A DNA stretch of 64,000 bases from the NCBI RefSeq assembly GCF_958979055.1, contig NC_084887.1, forward strand, positions 35,566,620-35,630,619. The letters run 5' to 3'. Both the position numbers and the translations under genes were made by a program. Positions 1-11,200 of this stretch are shown piece by piece. Positions within the stretch are counted from its first letter, which is position 1. Each line of letters starts with the position of its first letter. The notes beneath the pieces were generated by a model. The model was given only the letters and a program-made list of their open reading frames with translations. It was not told where the DNA came from and ran no database searches. This DNA is from Alnus glutinosa. Taxonomy: Eukaryota; Streptophyta; Magnoliopsida; Fagales; Betulaceae.

Positions 1-345
1 AAAGTATCGTAACTCAATTCCTAATTCTAACCAAACTATTATTACTTAATGACTTACAATTACTTATCAAAAAAAAAAAAAAGAAATTATTACTTAATGA
101 CTATGGACAATATTACCTTAGAGGATAGGTGACAACAGAGTATCGCAACACTCCTTATTGAAATAAACCAAACTACTAAACAATAACAAGATAAATCCTT
201 ACCGACAATGGATTAGCAACTCCTTTAGAACTCTAGTTCCGCAACATCCCCAACCCCTCCTTTTTCCAGTTCTTTATCTTTCTTGTTCATTTCCAAGCAA
301 CTGATGTAATTATGAACAACATATAATTTTTACTACTTCTACTAG

Positions 346-776
346 GGAGAACCAACATGGTCACTGGTGTCGCAAAAACAATCATGACGCACTTTAAGAA
401 GCATCCTCTTGCTATAGTGAATGTCAAAGGTAGAGCAAAAGGAACTTCAGTCCAGGAGCTGGTTTTTCAGCTGGAGGTATGCACACCCATGTTCCGCTTC
501 TTCTTTTTTGTTTACATTTTGATTAACCAGATTGGCTTAAAGTTTTCATCCGTTTCCTGCCTCTTTCTCTCTCTCTCTCTCTCTCAGCAAGCAACAGGTG
601 CAGTTCTTGTCTCTCAGGAGCCTAGCAAAGTCATACTTTACAGGGGTTGGGGGGCAGGAGATAAACCTTTGCATCCGGAAAAGAAGAATGTTAGTGCCGC
701 TGGGAAAGAGGGTGGGACTCGGCCAACTGTCTCTCCTGAACTCTTGGCTGCAATCAGACTGGAATGTGGGCTGTAG
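346..776 (+). CDS. CRM-domain (CRS1/YhbY) RNA-binding protein, last two exons
   Basis: 3' end of a gene that begins left of the window. An acceptor AG at 344-345 opens an exon at 346 that reads in frame through 476 (donor GTATGC). The last exon is 588-776, after a CT-rich tract ending in CAG, and stops with TAG at 774-776. The joined reading gives the second half of a CRM domain: the basic stretch VNVKGRAKGTSVQE, then TGAVLVSQEPSKVILYRGWG, and a tail ending SPELLAAIRLECGL. CRM proteins bind group II introns or rRNA and act in chloroplast or mitochondrial RNA splicing and ribosome assembly. The tail looks like the single-CRM organelle proteins rather than the CAF or CRS1 types, but the N-terminal exons are needed to decide. 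The 111-nt intron (477-587) is a multiple of three and has no in-frame stop, so an uninterrupted ORF also runs across it. Confidence 0.88.
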
Positions 777-2711
777 AGTTGCGACAAGGAAGAGGCAACT
801 CTATAGCCTGGAATTGAAGCTTGTATCCATGGTATTGCTGCAACCATCCATCCCATGATTTCCCCTCCTGTGAAATACTCTCCGACTCTGAGCCAATGGT
901 GATAAAATGAGTACTGCTATTTAATAGATTGTTATACGGTCACCATATAACTTGATGATGTGTCGATAAAAATCAATTCTTAGATCAGCACTAGACTGAA
1001 TTTCACTTTAATCTTAACCTGATCAATTTAATTAATTAAATGTGCAAGACTTTTCACCTTTAACAGTTAATTCTGTGTTGAATTTATGAATCTTATTAAA
1101 AATTGACAGCCTTACATCATATGAGCTCTTACGGATTATTGTTGCAGCATAGATGCCTGGTCCAAACACAAAGGACTTCTTCTGATTCCAATTATAACAA
1201 TTGGGCCTCACAACATAAAAACGTTGAATTTTGAGGTTTCGGTGCAATAAATGAAAATCTTTGAAGTTTCTTTTCTTACAAGTTACAAGATTCTATTTTG
1301 TTGGTTGGTTTAAGGGGAAGAAAGGGCCGTAGGCTATTATTATTTCCTCACCTAGATTGCAAGTGTCAGCCAGTGCAAGTTTTGCAACATTGCCCCCCTC
1401 CTTTTTGGAATTTCATTTTTAAGAAGATATAATTTCCAACTGACTGTGTCGTAGGAATTTCTCAAATCCAATTTCTAAAAAGTCGAGTTTCTTAAAAATA
1501 TGTGTTTTTCACGTGCTAAGAATTGCATTGGAAAATAAAAATTTTAAAGTAAAAAAGAGTTTTTTAAAAAATGCTTTATTTTTAAACTTTTTTCAAAAGT
1601 GTGTTTTGACTATTTTTAGAGTGAAAAAAGTCAAAAAAAAGTACTTTTTAAATTTTTTAATAAACATATCAGCTTTTTGTTAATAGGTTCCAAAAGTACT
1701 TTATAAACTTCTTAACGTAATTTCAAATTTTGAAAGACAAATAATACTTCTAGAGACTGAATTAATAATTTTTACTATTTTTTTTTAATTTTTTACAATC
1801 CAAAAATTTTCTACCCTTCTTAAAATATCCACCCAAGGCTGAATACAAAAGTCACTTCTTTTTCTTTTTTTAACATTTTAGTTTACTTTTCGAGTCATAT
1901 TTCTTTGATTAGCTTTTGGTTGGACCAACAGTCGATATAAAATCAAAATAAACACAAAAGTTGATTAAGCTCGTGACTAGCTTTAACTGGGCCCGAGTCC
2001 CCATTAATTTCAATCTAAATTTTATCTTTGTACATACATTTTTTGGGTCTTTGAATTTTTTTTTTTTTTTTTTTTTTTTTTTTCTGCTAAATACATTAGA
2101 GACGGTCCAAATTTGATTGGAGCATTTTCTCATCACTACTAGTAATCTAGTAGTAGGCTAATAGTGTTTTATTGTATTAGAAAATTATTTTGTTCATATT
2201 AACTTAAACTTTTTTGACAAATGGTAATTGAATATAGTGTTAAGGGTTAAATTCACTTGGATCTTTTTTTAAAAATAAAAATAAAAATGAGATGACTGAT
2301 TTAATAGTTGATTAAAAGTGTCATATCAACAAAGTATGATAAAAATATAATATATAATTTATTTATTTTTTAATCAAAGGATTCCAAACTTGGAAGGTGC
2401 ATGCATGTACACATTGAAGAAGCTATGCACCCACCATCCATATCCTATTGTCAAAGGAAATATAAGAGAAAATCAAAGCTATACCTCATGAACCAATCAT
2501 GTAGAGTTGTGATATTAATTGAATGACTGATTTTTTTTTTTAAGTTTAATTAAAATTTTCAGATAAATAGTAATTAGACATTGTACCAGAACAAAAATTC
2601 TTAGTTCAAACTTGTTTACATAATTTACTTCATATTTTAAATAAATATTTTAACTTTTAGAATACTAGTAATTCAACCAATCGAGATGAGTAGTACTTGC
2701 AATATTGTAAA
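777..2711. other. intergenic, AT-rich
   Basis: 3' flank of the CRM gene followed by AT-rich DNA with long A and T runs, including a T tract of about 25 bases near 2058-2083. Short ORFs here are low-complexity and carry no recognisable domain. I see no gene. Confidence 0.6.
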
Positions 2712-2903
2712 TAGGGGTGGAGCCAGCCATGGGCCAGGGATAGATTTCCCCAAAAAAATTTTTTAAAAAAAAAATCTAAAAAAAAAACATAGAATTTTAA
2801 CCCTAATTTTTTATTTTTATTTTTATAGTTTTGGACTCCCAAATTCTTTTTTTTTTTTTTTTTCAATTTGGCCCCCAAATTGTAACCTCTGGCTCCAACC
2901 CTG
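2712..2903. mobile_element. hAT-type MITE, 192 bp
   Basis: The element has terminal inverted repeats, TAGGGGTGGAGCCAG at the left and CTGGCTCCAACCCTG-like at the right. It is flanked by an exact 8-bp direct repeat ATTGTAAA at 2704-2711 and 2904-2911. The 8-bp duplication and the TAGGGGTG terminus are typical of hAT elements. The interior is A/T-rich and non-coding. Confidence 0.8.
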
Positions 2904-3240
2904 ATTGTAAACACAAGCATAATTAATTACTAATGTCTACATTTGTAACATTCCTTTTGGAAATTACAATTTTTAATAATAAAAATGCTGTGAAAACCAA
3001 CAATTTGTGTACGTATCATACATGATGTGCTCAGCCATATTTTCATGAAATGGTTAATTAGATGAAGAAGAAATTACTATTATCTTTTTATTTTTATTAT
3101 TATTTTTTATTTTTCGCCTTTTTCATTTACGATGAGAAAATTTCATACATTAATTAGATAGTTGTCTTGTCAGCCCTTCTGGAAACTCACTTCACACGCG
3201 CACTTCGCAAGTAATAATAAAGTTTTGGGTTTCCTGATTA

Positions 3241-3676
3241 TCATCATTCACTATCTCTCTCTTTCTATCTCTCTCCACTCTGACACAGAGAGAAAGAGCG
3301 AGCACAAAATACCTTGAATCTCCTGCCTTTCTTTCAACGCCAGACCCAACAGCAATCATCATGTCCTCTGCGCACCTTCTCCATCGCCATCATTGTTCCC
3401 ACACGGCCTCCCTCTCTTTTGGCCTCAACCACCCCACAAGCCTCAAGGCATCATCATTTCCACCTGCAAGAAAGAGAAGGAAGAAAGAGAAAGAGAAAGG
3501 TCAGAAACAACACATCATCATGTGTTTGCAAAAGACACCCTCCTAGCTTTCTTCATCGAGCTTGCTTCTTGGTTTTGAGTGAAGGGTCTTCTCCTTTTAA
3601 GACTTCCAAGTCTTCGCTTTTGGGGAATCAAGCATCTTGGTCCGATTCCGATGATTTGCTTCACCAAGCAAATTAA
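3241..3676 (+). other. possible transcribed leader or non-coding exon
   Basis: A CT-rich leader (3250-3275) is followed by a GC-richer stretch that contrasts with the AT-rich surroundings. It holds overlapping ORFs of 61 and 120 codons; the ATG at 3361 starts a 61-codon ORF rich in His, Ser and Lys. Composition and the CT leader resemble a plant 5' UTR or first exon, but I recognise no protein family and see no clear downstream exon. It may be a long non-coding transcript. Confidence 0.25.
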
Positions 3677-4516
3677 TTACTCATGTTCTTACCTTAACTT
3701 TATCATGTTTTTCTTCCTTTTGCTTAGGTAGTGAACTTTAAAATCTTGTAAGACAATAACGTTTATGCTTTTTTGGTTTGTTTTTTGGTTCTTGATCGAA
3801 CAACTAAGTGTTATGTTAAAGGGTTTTGTTGATTGTTAATTTGCTCTCTCTCTCTCTCTCACTCACCCTCTCTCTCTGATGTCTTGACCTAGCTACTTTA
3901 TTTGTTTATGTGGAAAACTGTTCTATAGTGCAACTTAATGTATGTTGATCATATATATAAATCTATTAATCTGTGCTTATGAAATGAAACATATATATCT
4001 TCATGTCTTAATCGACTAGTGTTTGAAAGTGTACGTCTCTAGATTCTCTAGTTTTTATTTGCTGAGAGATTTTAGCTTGATTTTTTTTTTCTATCAGATC
4101 TATCAGATACTGTTCGAGCTATTATAAATGTCATGGTTTGGAATCTATGGATCGAGTTCTAAACCTTTTTCCCCCTTCTTATGGAAGTCTGAGAGAATCC
4201 TTACCACTTTGTATTTAGATATCATGGATTCATGGGGATTTTGAATGCTGAACACTTCGCTGCTGCATGTAAACTACTCCATGTTGATGGGATATTCATT
4301 TACTGTGTTTCTGTTAATTTCTGGATCTATTATTATTTGTAAGTTAGCTTATACGGTTAATTATATTAGTAAGTAAGAGAAGGATTATTATTAATACTTG
4401 GAATTCAATCAAATTTTCAGCTGGGTATACCTGAATCTATTATCATATGTAAGCATGGATGCAGAAATGAATATGCGCGTAAGAAGTTTATGATTAATGA
4501 TTAATGAATGCTTAGA

Positions 4517-4560
4517 TTTTTTTTTTTTTTTTTTGGGGGGGGGGGGGGGTGGGGGGAGGG
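4517..4560. repeat. T18/G15 homopolymer junction
   Basis: Eighteen T are followed directly by fifteen G, then by further G-rich sequence. The G tract could form a quadruplex. Similar T-to-G junctions occur near 9719-9743 and 61822-61850. Confidence 0.85.
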
Positions 4561-5865
4561 TCTTAGTTTGGTTGAGTGAAATTAATTTAGCACTATAAAC
4601 AGTGAGTATTTGATAAAACAAAGGTCAATATATAACCCTATATATATATATAGGGTTATTGTTAGGAGAAGCCATTACATAGACACCGGATTTAGATGAA
4701 ATTAATTGATCCTTAATTAAGATTCATTTCACTTAATTGACAATAATGTTCATATATGGGTTTAATCTTCGAAATTTTCTCATTTCATGCTTGGAAATTG
4801 TAATTTGATTACAAATTTGTCATGAATATCTTCCGATCCAAGGATGTGCTTTAATTTTGTTTCTAAATTCGTTAGGGCATGCGTGCAATTAATATTATTG
4901 TACAGAATTCATGAACTGAGTTGATTAGTTTGTCAACATTATGACATCTATATATATATGTTCTATCTTGTCGGGTCAATTTAGTTTCTTCATCTGTGTC
5001 TATAAAAGCATACCAGCAGCTGGTGCACATATATAGCTAGCCATGGAGAAAAATGGCAAATTAATCATATCTGTTCAATATGATGATTGAAGAAAGTGAC
5101 GGAATCAACAAAAAGTTCTCTAAAGTTGGAAACAAAGCACACTCTAGCTAGGTCTTGGAAATCATGAAGTGTTTCCACGAATTTGGAAGGCTGGCAACGT
5201 CTACTGTCTTTCGGAAAGTGAAATTCGATCTGATTTCTTGTTTATATATTCAAACTTATGGCTTGACTATCTTCATGTTAACCGCTAAGCGAGAAACCTA
5301 ACCTTCTCCTTTATGCGTGAACTCAAAATTGTCAACAAAATAAGGCTACATATGTACAATATTTAATAAAAATAAAATAAAAATGAGTTGGGTTTCCTAA
5401 CAACAGACTCAATATAAAGTAAAACAATGCGAATATAATTATAAAATGTACGAAATGGGTCAAACAATTGATTCGATTATCTTAAGGCCGGGACACACAA
5501 GACAGCTATAGAAAACAAACAAAATTAGGCACAGATTAAGGTAAACTTATCTGTAACCCACTTCTATATTTTGCTAGTTTCTTCTTGAATTGTACATTGA
5601 AAACAAGGTACTTCATTGCTTACTTAAAAGAGTCCCGTACACTAACTAGCTACTGCATGCCTTCACGGGTCTCATTGATCGATCATCTTGTTCTAATGTT
5701 CTTCACACGCAACATGGTAACGTGAGCAATGTGATAATATTTAGGTTGTCGATCTCTTTTTAATCGGTCTTTTAGCATCCTTTGTATATTTTAGTACAAT
5801 TAATGTGCTTATGTTGCATAGATATGATATTTTTCCATCTCAAGATATAATTTTAATTGACTATT

Positions 5866-5990
5866 TTGTCTATGTGGCAAGGTGGTCCCACTGCTAGTTT
5901 TAGGATTTTTTTTTAATTTTTTAAAAATAGAGTAAAAGTAAAAGTTTTAACGAGGGTAAAGGTGCTAAAGAGTTGTGTCTTGGAGTAGTA
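5866..5990. mobile_element. degenerate MITE related to the 41301-41483 element
   Basis: It shares the block GTGGCAAGGTGGTCCC followed by an A/T-rich spacer and TTTTTAAAAATA with the intact MITE in the first SAG101 intron. The ends and target duplication are not clear, so this is a decayed or truncated copy. Confidence 0.45.
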
Positions 5991-6491
5991 ATGTCTCATA
6001 TTTCTATATTGTAAAAGTGTAGTATGTATTATTATTATTAATTAAAAAAAAAAAGAGAGAGAAAATTAAGTAGCATTAATTTCTCCCCTTTCATTTCGCG
6101 AGAGTTTGGAGAGATTGACGTGCGGTGAACATTTTGAATATTGTTTTCAGGAAATCGTACAGAATTGATGACTTTTTTATCCACCTTTGTTGATACTGTA
6201 ACTAAAATGGAAGACTTTTGGCTCATGAGATTCGCCTTAGTGAGTTGTCCGGCGTGTCATACGAAGATAATTAAAGGGCATCACTTTCTGCATTTATACC
6301 GTAATTCGAATATTCTTTTTGGCATGAATTTGGAACTAAACCAGACTTTCTTAACTATATACGTGTGGCTAAATATTGTTACCCACTAAGTAACATGTTA
6401 TGATTCTAGGAGTCTAATTTGATGTATGTGCGATAGATTGGATTAGCTTGGTGTTCAGTAAGTTTCTGTCCTTACTTTTCGCATTCTATCT

Positions 6492-6551
<60 letters not shown>
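6492..6551. repeat. (AT)n microsatellite, about 60 bp
   Basis: An uninterrupted alternating TA array, a hypervariable simple repeat. Similar arrays occur at 47291-47331 and more briefly at 25556-25576. Confidence 0.95.
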
Positions 6552-6553
<2 letters not shown>

Positions 6554-8019
6554 CATGCTGAAATTTTAGAGAAGCGACCAGTATATGAAAAGGGTTACCT
6601 AGTGTCCAAAAACGGATTTAGAGGGGGCTTGGTGAGTTATGGTCTCTTTCTCCATATTTAGCCTCAAAATTAGACTTGACCACTCATTCAATCTTTGACC
6701 CCTCTTAATAGCAAATATTGGTTCCGTGCTTGAGTAAAACCGACACAAAAAATGGAAAAGGAGTACTAGGTCCGACGTGAAAGTCGTCATAGAGTGGGTC
6801 ACCAGACATTGACATAGAAAGCGTGAATAAGATGGGTTTAAGGACCTAACCCTTCGCATTCCGTTGGCTAGGGCTTTTGGCATATTACTTAAGAACCTAA
6901 CATGATAACAATGGCCATATACATACATAATGAAAAAGGTCAATTTAGCTGGTAAGAAGAGGATTAGATTGTTGAATAAGTTATTGTTCCCAAAAATTCA
7001 ATTGTTTGGGTGAGGGAATCACGGTGATTAGAGGAATTATACCTTAAAAACAAAGCAAGCATGTAATTAGTCCAAATGAAGGAAAGTAGAGAAAAATGAA
7101 GGCGGGCTGCGTTTGACCATGCATGTGATAAAATCGTATAAACAAACTCAAAGACTGAGATGGTTATTCGGTCGAATCGGTCGGGATCATTTGCAGTTGG
7201 ATCGATCTCTCATCTCTGAAATATTCACTCATTAATTAAAACATCCTCTTAAAGACAAAACAAAGTCTACTTGTCCTTCAACCTGGCCGGACACGATCCC
7301 ATGTGGTTATAACTAAAAGTCACTGCCCCTCTTAACGTTGCTGAATGGCTGATACGTACGTACTTGTATAAATCTATAGCTCTCAAAGTCGATCTTTTGC
7401 AATCATTCTTCCATAGTTATAAAGCTCAAGTTCCCATCTCCTACAAACCCTTCGTCTGGGTCCTAAAACCCAGTTTTTGTTCTAAAAGGTGGACGGACGC
7501 TCGGAGCTTGAGAACTGAAGCAGCCTATTTGGCATCCATTCTCAAACACATTACCTGCACTATCGGCTTGTATTAGCTAGGTAATATTTAACACCAAATT
7601 TGAGAATCAAGCTTACATATTGTCAAATTCAAAACAGTAATGCTGCTTCTCTTTCGTGTAATGATGCGGCGTGTTTTAAATAAATTTTTATATTAAAAAA
7701 AAATAACTTAAATCACGGCATATCGGTTGGTATTAAATGAGTGTGATACATCGTACATTACTCAATTCAAAATGATACACATTTTCAGTTCTGATGCTTT
7801 AATTCCATTTAATTGTATACTTATAATTTGATACGGCCGGATCCCGGATTGCCCCGCTAAATTTGTCAAATATCTCTTTATCACATCCGGACACCTATGC
7901 AATTATCCATTGGCCCAAGACTTTCGACTCTTTTAAGGATTGGGTTCATTGTTAGGATATTTTTCGTAAAAAAAATTAGATGCGAAACGTGGCATCACAA
8001 ACCAAAGTACACCTCAAAC

Positions 8020-8033
8020 GGGCCCAAGGCCCA
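8020..8033 (+). promoter_or_regulatory. paired Site II (GGCCCA) boxes upstream of FTRC
   Basis: GGGCCCAAGGCCCA lies about 230 bp upstream of the reductase start codon. GGCCCA/TGGGCC boxes are TCP-factor targets common in plant housekeeping and organelle-protein promoters. A CT-repeat leader (8188-8215) follows, as is common for 5' UTRs. Confidence 0.5.
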
Positions 8034-8263
8034 AAAGAGCGCACCACTCAGCGCACCGAGTGGTGTGGGTAATTCCTAGGCCGATATTCACAAACGAGTG
8101 GCGGGCACTTGCTTTAACCAGATCATAAATCGAAATTAAACACAAGCTATATATTTAAAAAACAAATAAGGAAATAAATCACAGACCTCTCTCTCTCTCT
8201 CTCTCGCTCTCGCTGGGTCACAGACAAGAGTTGTTCTTGTTGTTGCAGTAATCGTAGGCCGTC

Positions 8264-11200
8264 ATGACGCTTCAAGCTCAAGCCTCCTCCTCCTTCACCA
8301 TTGGCATTCCGTCATTCACGTCCCCTCTCGGGCGCTCCCGTCACCGTTTTGTCGTTCGAGCCCAAGGTAAACAATACCGCCTCATTTTTATTTTATTTTT
8401 TTCAAAATTTCTTGATTAATTACTTCAACTAATTGCTATGCTTTGAATCTAATTAAACACTAATTTGACGTTCTTGTATTAAAATTCCACTTCAATTTCG
8501 AGCTTATTTATTGATATTTAATTCAATTATAAGAGTAGATATGATTTTTAGAGTGTAATGTTTAACACAAGAAGTTTTCAATGTTAAATTGTTGATGGAA
8601 AACGGAAAAAAAAGGAAAGTAAAATGTTAATGTTAAGTGAATTTGAATTGGTGGTTATTTCAGTGGAACCTTCGGAGAAGGCGGTGGAGATAATGAGGAA
8701 GTTCTCCGAGCAGTATGCGCGGAAGTCGGGGACGTACTTCTGTGTCGACAAGGGAGTGACTTCTGTTGTTATCAAGGTATGTGTGGCCACTGGATTGAAT
8801 TTGCCATGCTATTATTATGATGATTGGTATTGTTTTACTATTTAATTAAATTCACCTTTTATTGGCTTAAGTTTTGGGGCAACCGGTGATTTAACATAAG
8901 TATCATACCAAAAATCCTGAGTTGAAATCTTGTTTCCGTAATTTATCCTATTTCAGTTAAATATTTCATGGATGGGGTCACACTCATTAAGTGGAGAGTT
9001 TGAGTCCGAAGGTGAAGGGAGGATTCGAAAATTATTTAAATAATTAAATTCACTATTCACTATTTTCCATTAGCTTAAGTTTTTGGAAAAATTGGTGACT
9101 TAATAGATAATGAAACTGTGTTTATTTTCTCATATGTGTGTGACATTATTCATCAGTATCTGGATTTTTTTTTTTTTTTGTTACTTCATTTGAGAGTCGA
9201 ATTCAGCAAAGCGGAATGTATTTTAAGGACTTCCCAGTTTGAATAATAGTGCGAACAGGAACAAGATTTATGTAAGACTGTAGAATAAGACATTGCGTTT
9301 GATGAATGCCAGCATATATTTACGAGATGAGGATTTTCCTTAGCCTTGTGAATTATGATATCTCGTTGATAACTAAAGGAGGTTTTGTAGTTCCAAGAAT
9401 TTTTATTTGTTTTTCTTTCAGTGAAGAACAACTTCTGTCATTGTCTTACCAATTGTCATCAAGTGTCAAGTTTTGTGTTTACTTTCATGTTCAATTTGGT
9501 CTCCTGATTTTTAGAATAGAGATTCTGTTTGTGCTGCCTACCTACCTACTCGAATCTCAGGGCAGAGCCAAGATTTAGGGGTGGGTTTTATTCTACTAGA
9601 TGATGTCCTAAGTTGTTGTGGAAGTTCCCTATAAGATGCCAGTGACTATTGTTACAGGATCTTGTTATAAAGAAAAAAAAAAATCATAACCGGATCCATA
9701 GGAATGCTATCCATCGTTTTTTTTTTTTGGTCGGGGGGGGGGAGCATGGTTCCATTAGTGATTCTTTTAATCAGGTGTATTTCAAATAATCATTTTTCTA
9801 ACCAATGACAGAATAAAACTTGACCTTACAAATCCTGCTTTCATAAACCCAGATCTTCACCTGTAAAAGAAGAAGTATTTTTTTTTTATAAGTAAGAATA
9901 GTAGTTTTATTGAAAGCGTAAGGCGCCCCCTACGTACACTAGAAGTATACAACAGGAAACACCTAACTAGAAAGCGAAAAAGAAGCAAGAAAATCAGCAA
10001 AGCTGATTGATAATGGGTACAAATAAGCCATCGACCAGACATACAAGGTATGGAGGAACAACTCTAACACCTCCTCTAGGGAGCTCTCTAGGTTCTCAAA
10101 ACACCTAAGGTTTCTTTCTCTCCAAATACACCAAAAAAGGCAAATAGGCACCATCTTCCAAGAAGTAGCGCTCCCAGATCTCCCAGACTTCCACCAACAA
10201 GCAACTAAGTCAAGCACACTCCTAGGCATGACCCAAGAAATACCAAAGCGAGAGAAAATGTTGTTCCATAGAGCTGAGGCCACATCACAATGCAGAAGAA
10301 TATGGTCCACTGATTCCCCATCCCGCTTGCAAAGACAGCATCTATCAACAATAATTATGTGCTTCTTCCTGAGATTGTCCAAGGTAAGAATTCTGCCTAG
10401 AGCTGCAGACCAAGTGAAGAAAGCTGCCCTCGGGGGAGCCTGTAAAAGAAGAAGTATCATTAAGCTACAAACCTGCAACACTGATAACTAGATATGATAA
10501 TTCATAGGGTGCTGTAATTAGTTAAGTGGATGGGAACAACAAAGCTGGCTTTCACAGCAGATCAAATTTTGGGCAATGTATTGAGTGGAAGTACAAATAT
10601 TATTTCATCCATCAAAGACTGTGTTGCCCTTACATGCTGTCATCACAATCAACTTAAGTTGGACAGATAATTCTATCTTGCAAGATTAGCCTTTTTGTGC
10701 TAGAAAAAAAGTATTCAAGTTGCTCAAATCCATATATCTGAAGTGCAGTCACCTCCAGGACTTCTCATCTCATGGGCTAGGGAAGGACCATCAGGTTCAG
10801 TTGAAAAATCCACGAAAAAGTTGGGGTTTATTGTCAGACCACCTTTCTCTGTGTCAATATCAATCTGTAACCTGTGGGATCCTTTCTCCATAATTTCAGG
10901 ATAAAATTGATGATCCCATGTGCTAAAGAGCAAGTTTGTGACGTAAAGCCGCTTCCCATCTAAACTTAACTGGATCATTTGAGGTCCCCCTCTCAACTGA
11001 TTTCCCTTAAGGAAAATTTGAAGCAAATAATAAAGTAAATTAAGGGTACTCCATGCAGCAAAACTACTATCAGATTAGCATGTGAAATAGAAGGGTTTGA
11101 ACCTAAGCCACATAATTACACCAGTTTATACTACCATGAAACATCAGAGATATGATGAATAGCTCAAATTCTTCTATTTTGCTCCGGCCTATCAGTTGAA

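Larger units (their letters stand above)
2912..8019. other. intergenic, no convincing gene
   Basis: 5.1 kb of AT-rich DNA. It contains a possible transcript start region (3241-3676), a T18/G15 tract (4517-4560), a MITE remnant near 5870-5990 and an (AT)n array (6492-6551), listed separately. ORFs near 6141, 6599 and 7364 lack domain features and look like chance. Confidence 0.5.

Noticed and set aside
357-776. One continuous 139-codon protein
   Set aside because: Family comparison and GT-AG signals show an intron at 477-587; the hydrophobic stretch in the middle is intronic.
3279-3304. miR156/miR535-like text (TGACACAGAGAGAAAGAGCG)
   Set aside because: It is a low-complexity GA tract longer than the miRNA, and I see no matching star arm forming a hairpin nearby.
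3361-3546. Short protein of 61 codons
   Set aside because: Compositionally biased (His, Lys, Ser), no domain, and overlapping ORFs in all three frames; kept only as a possible leader.
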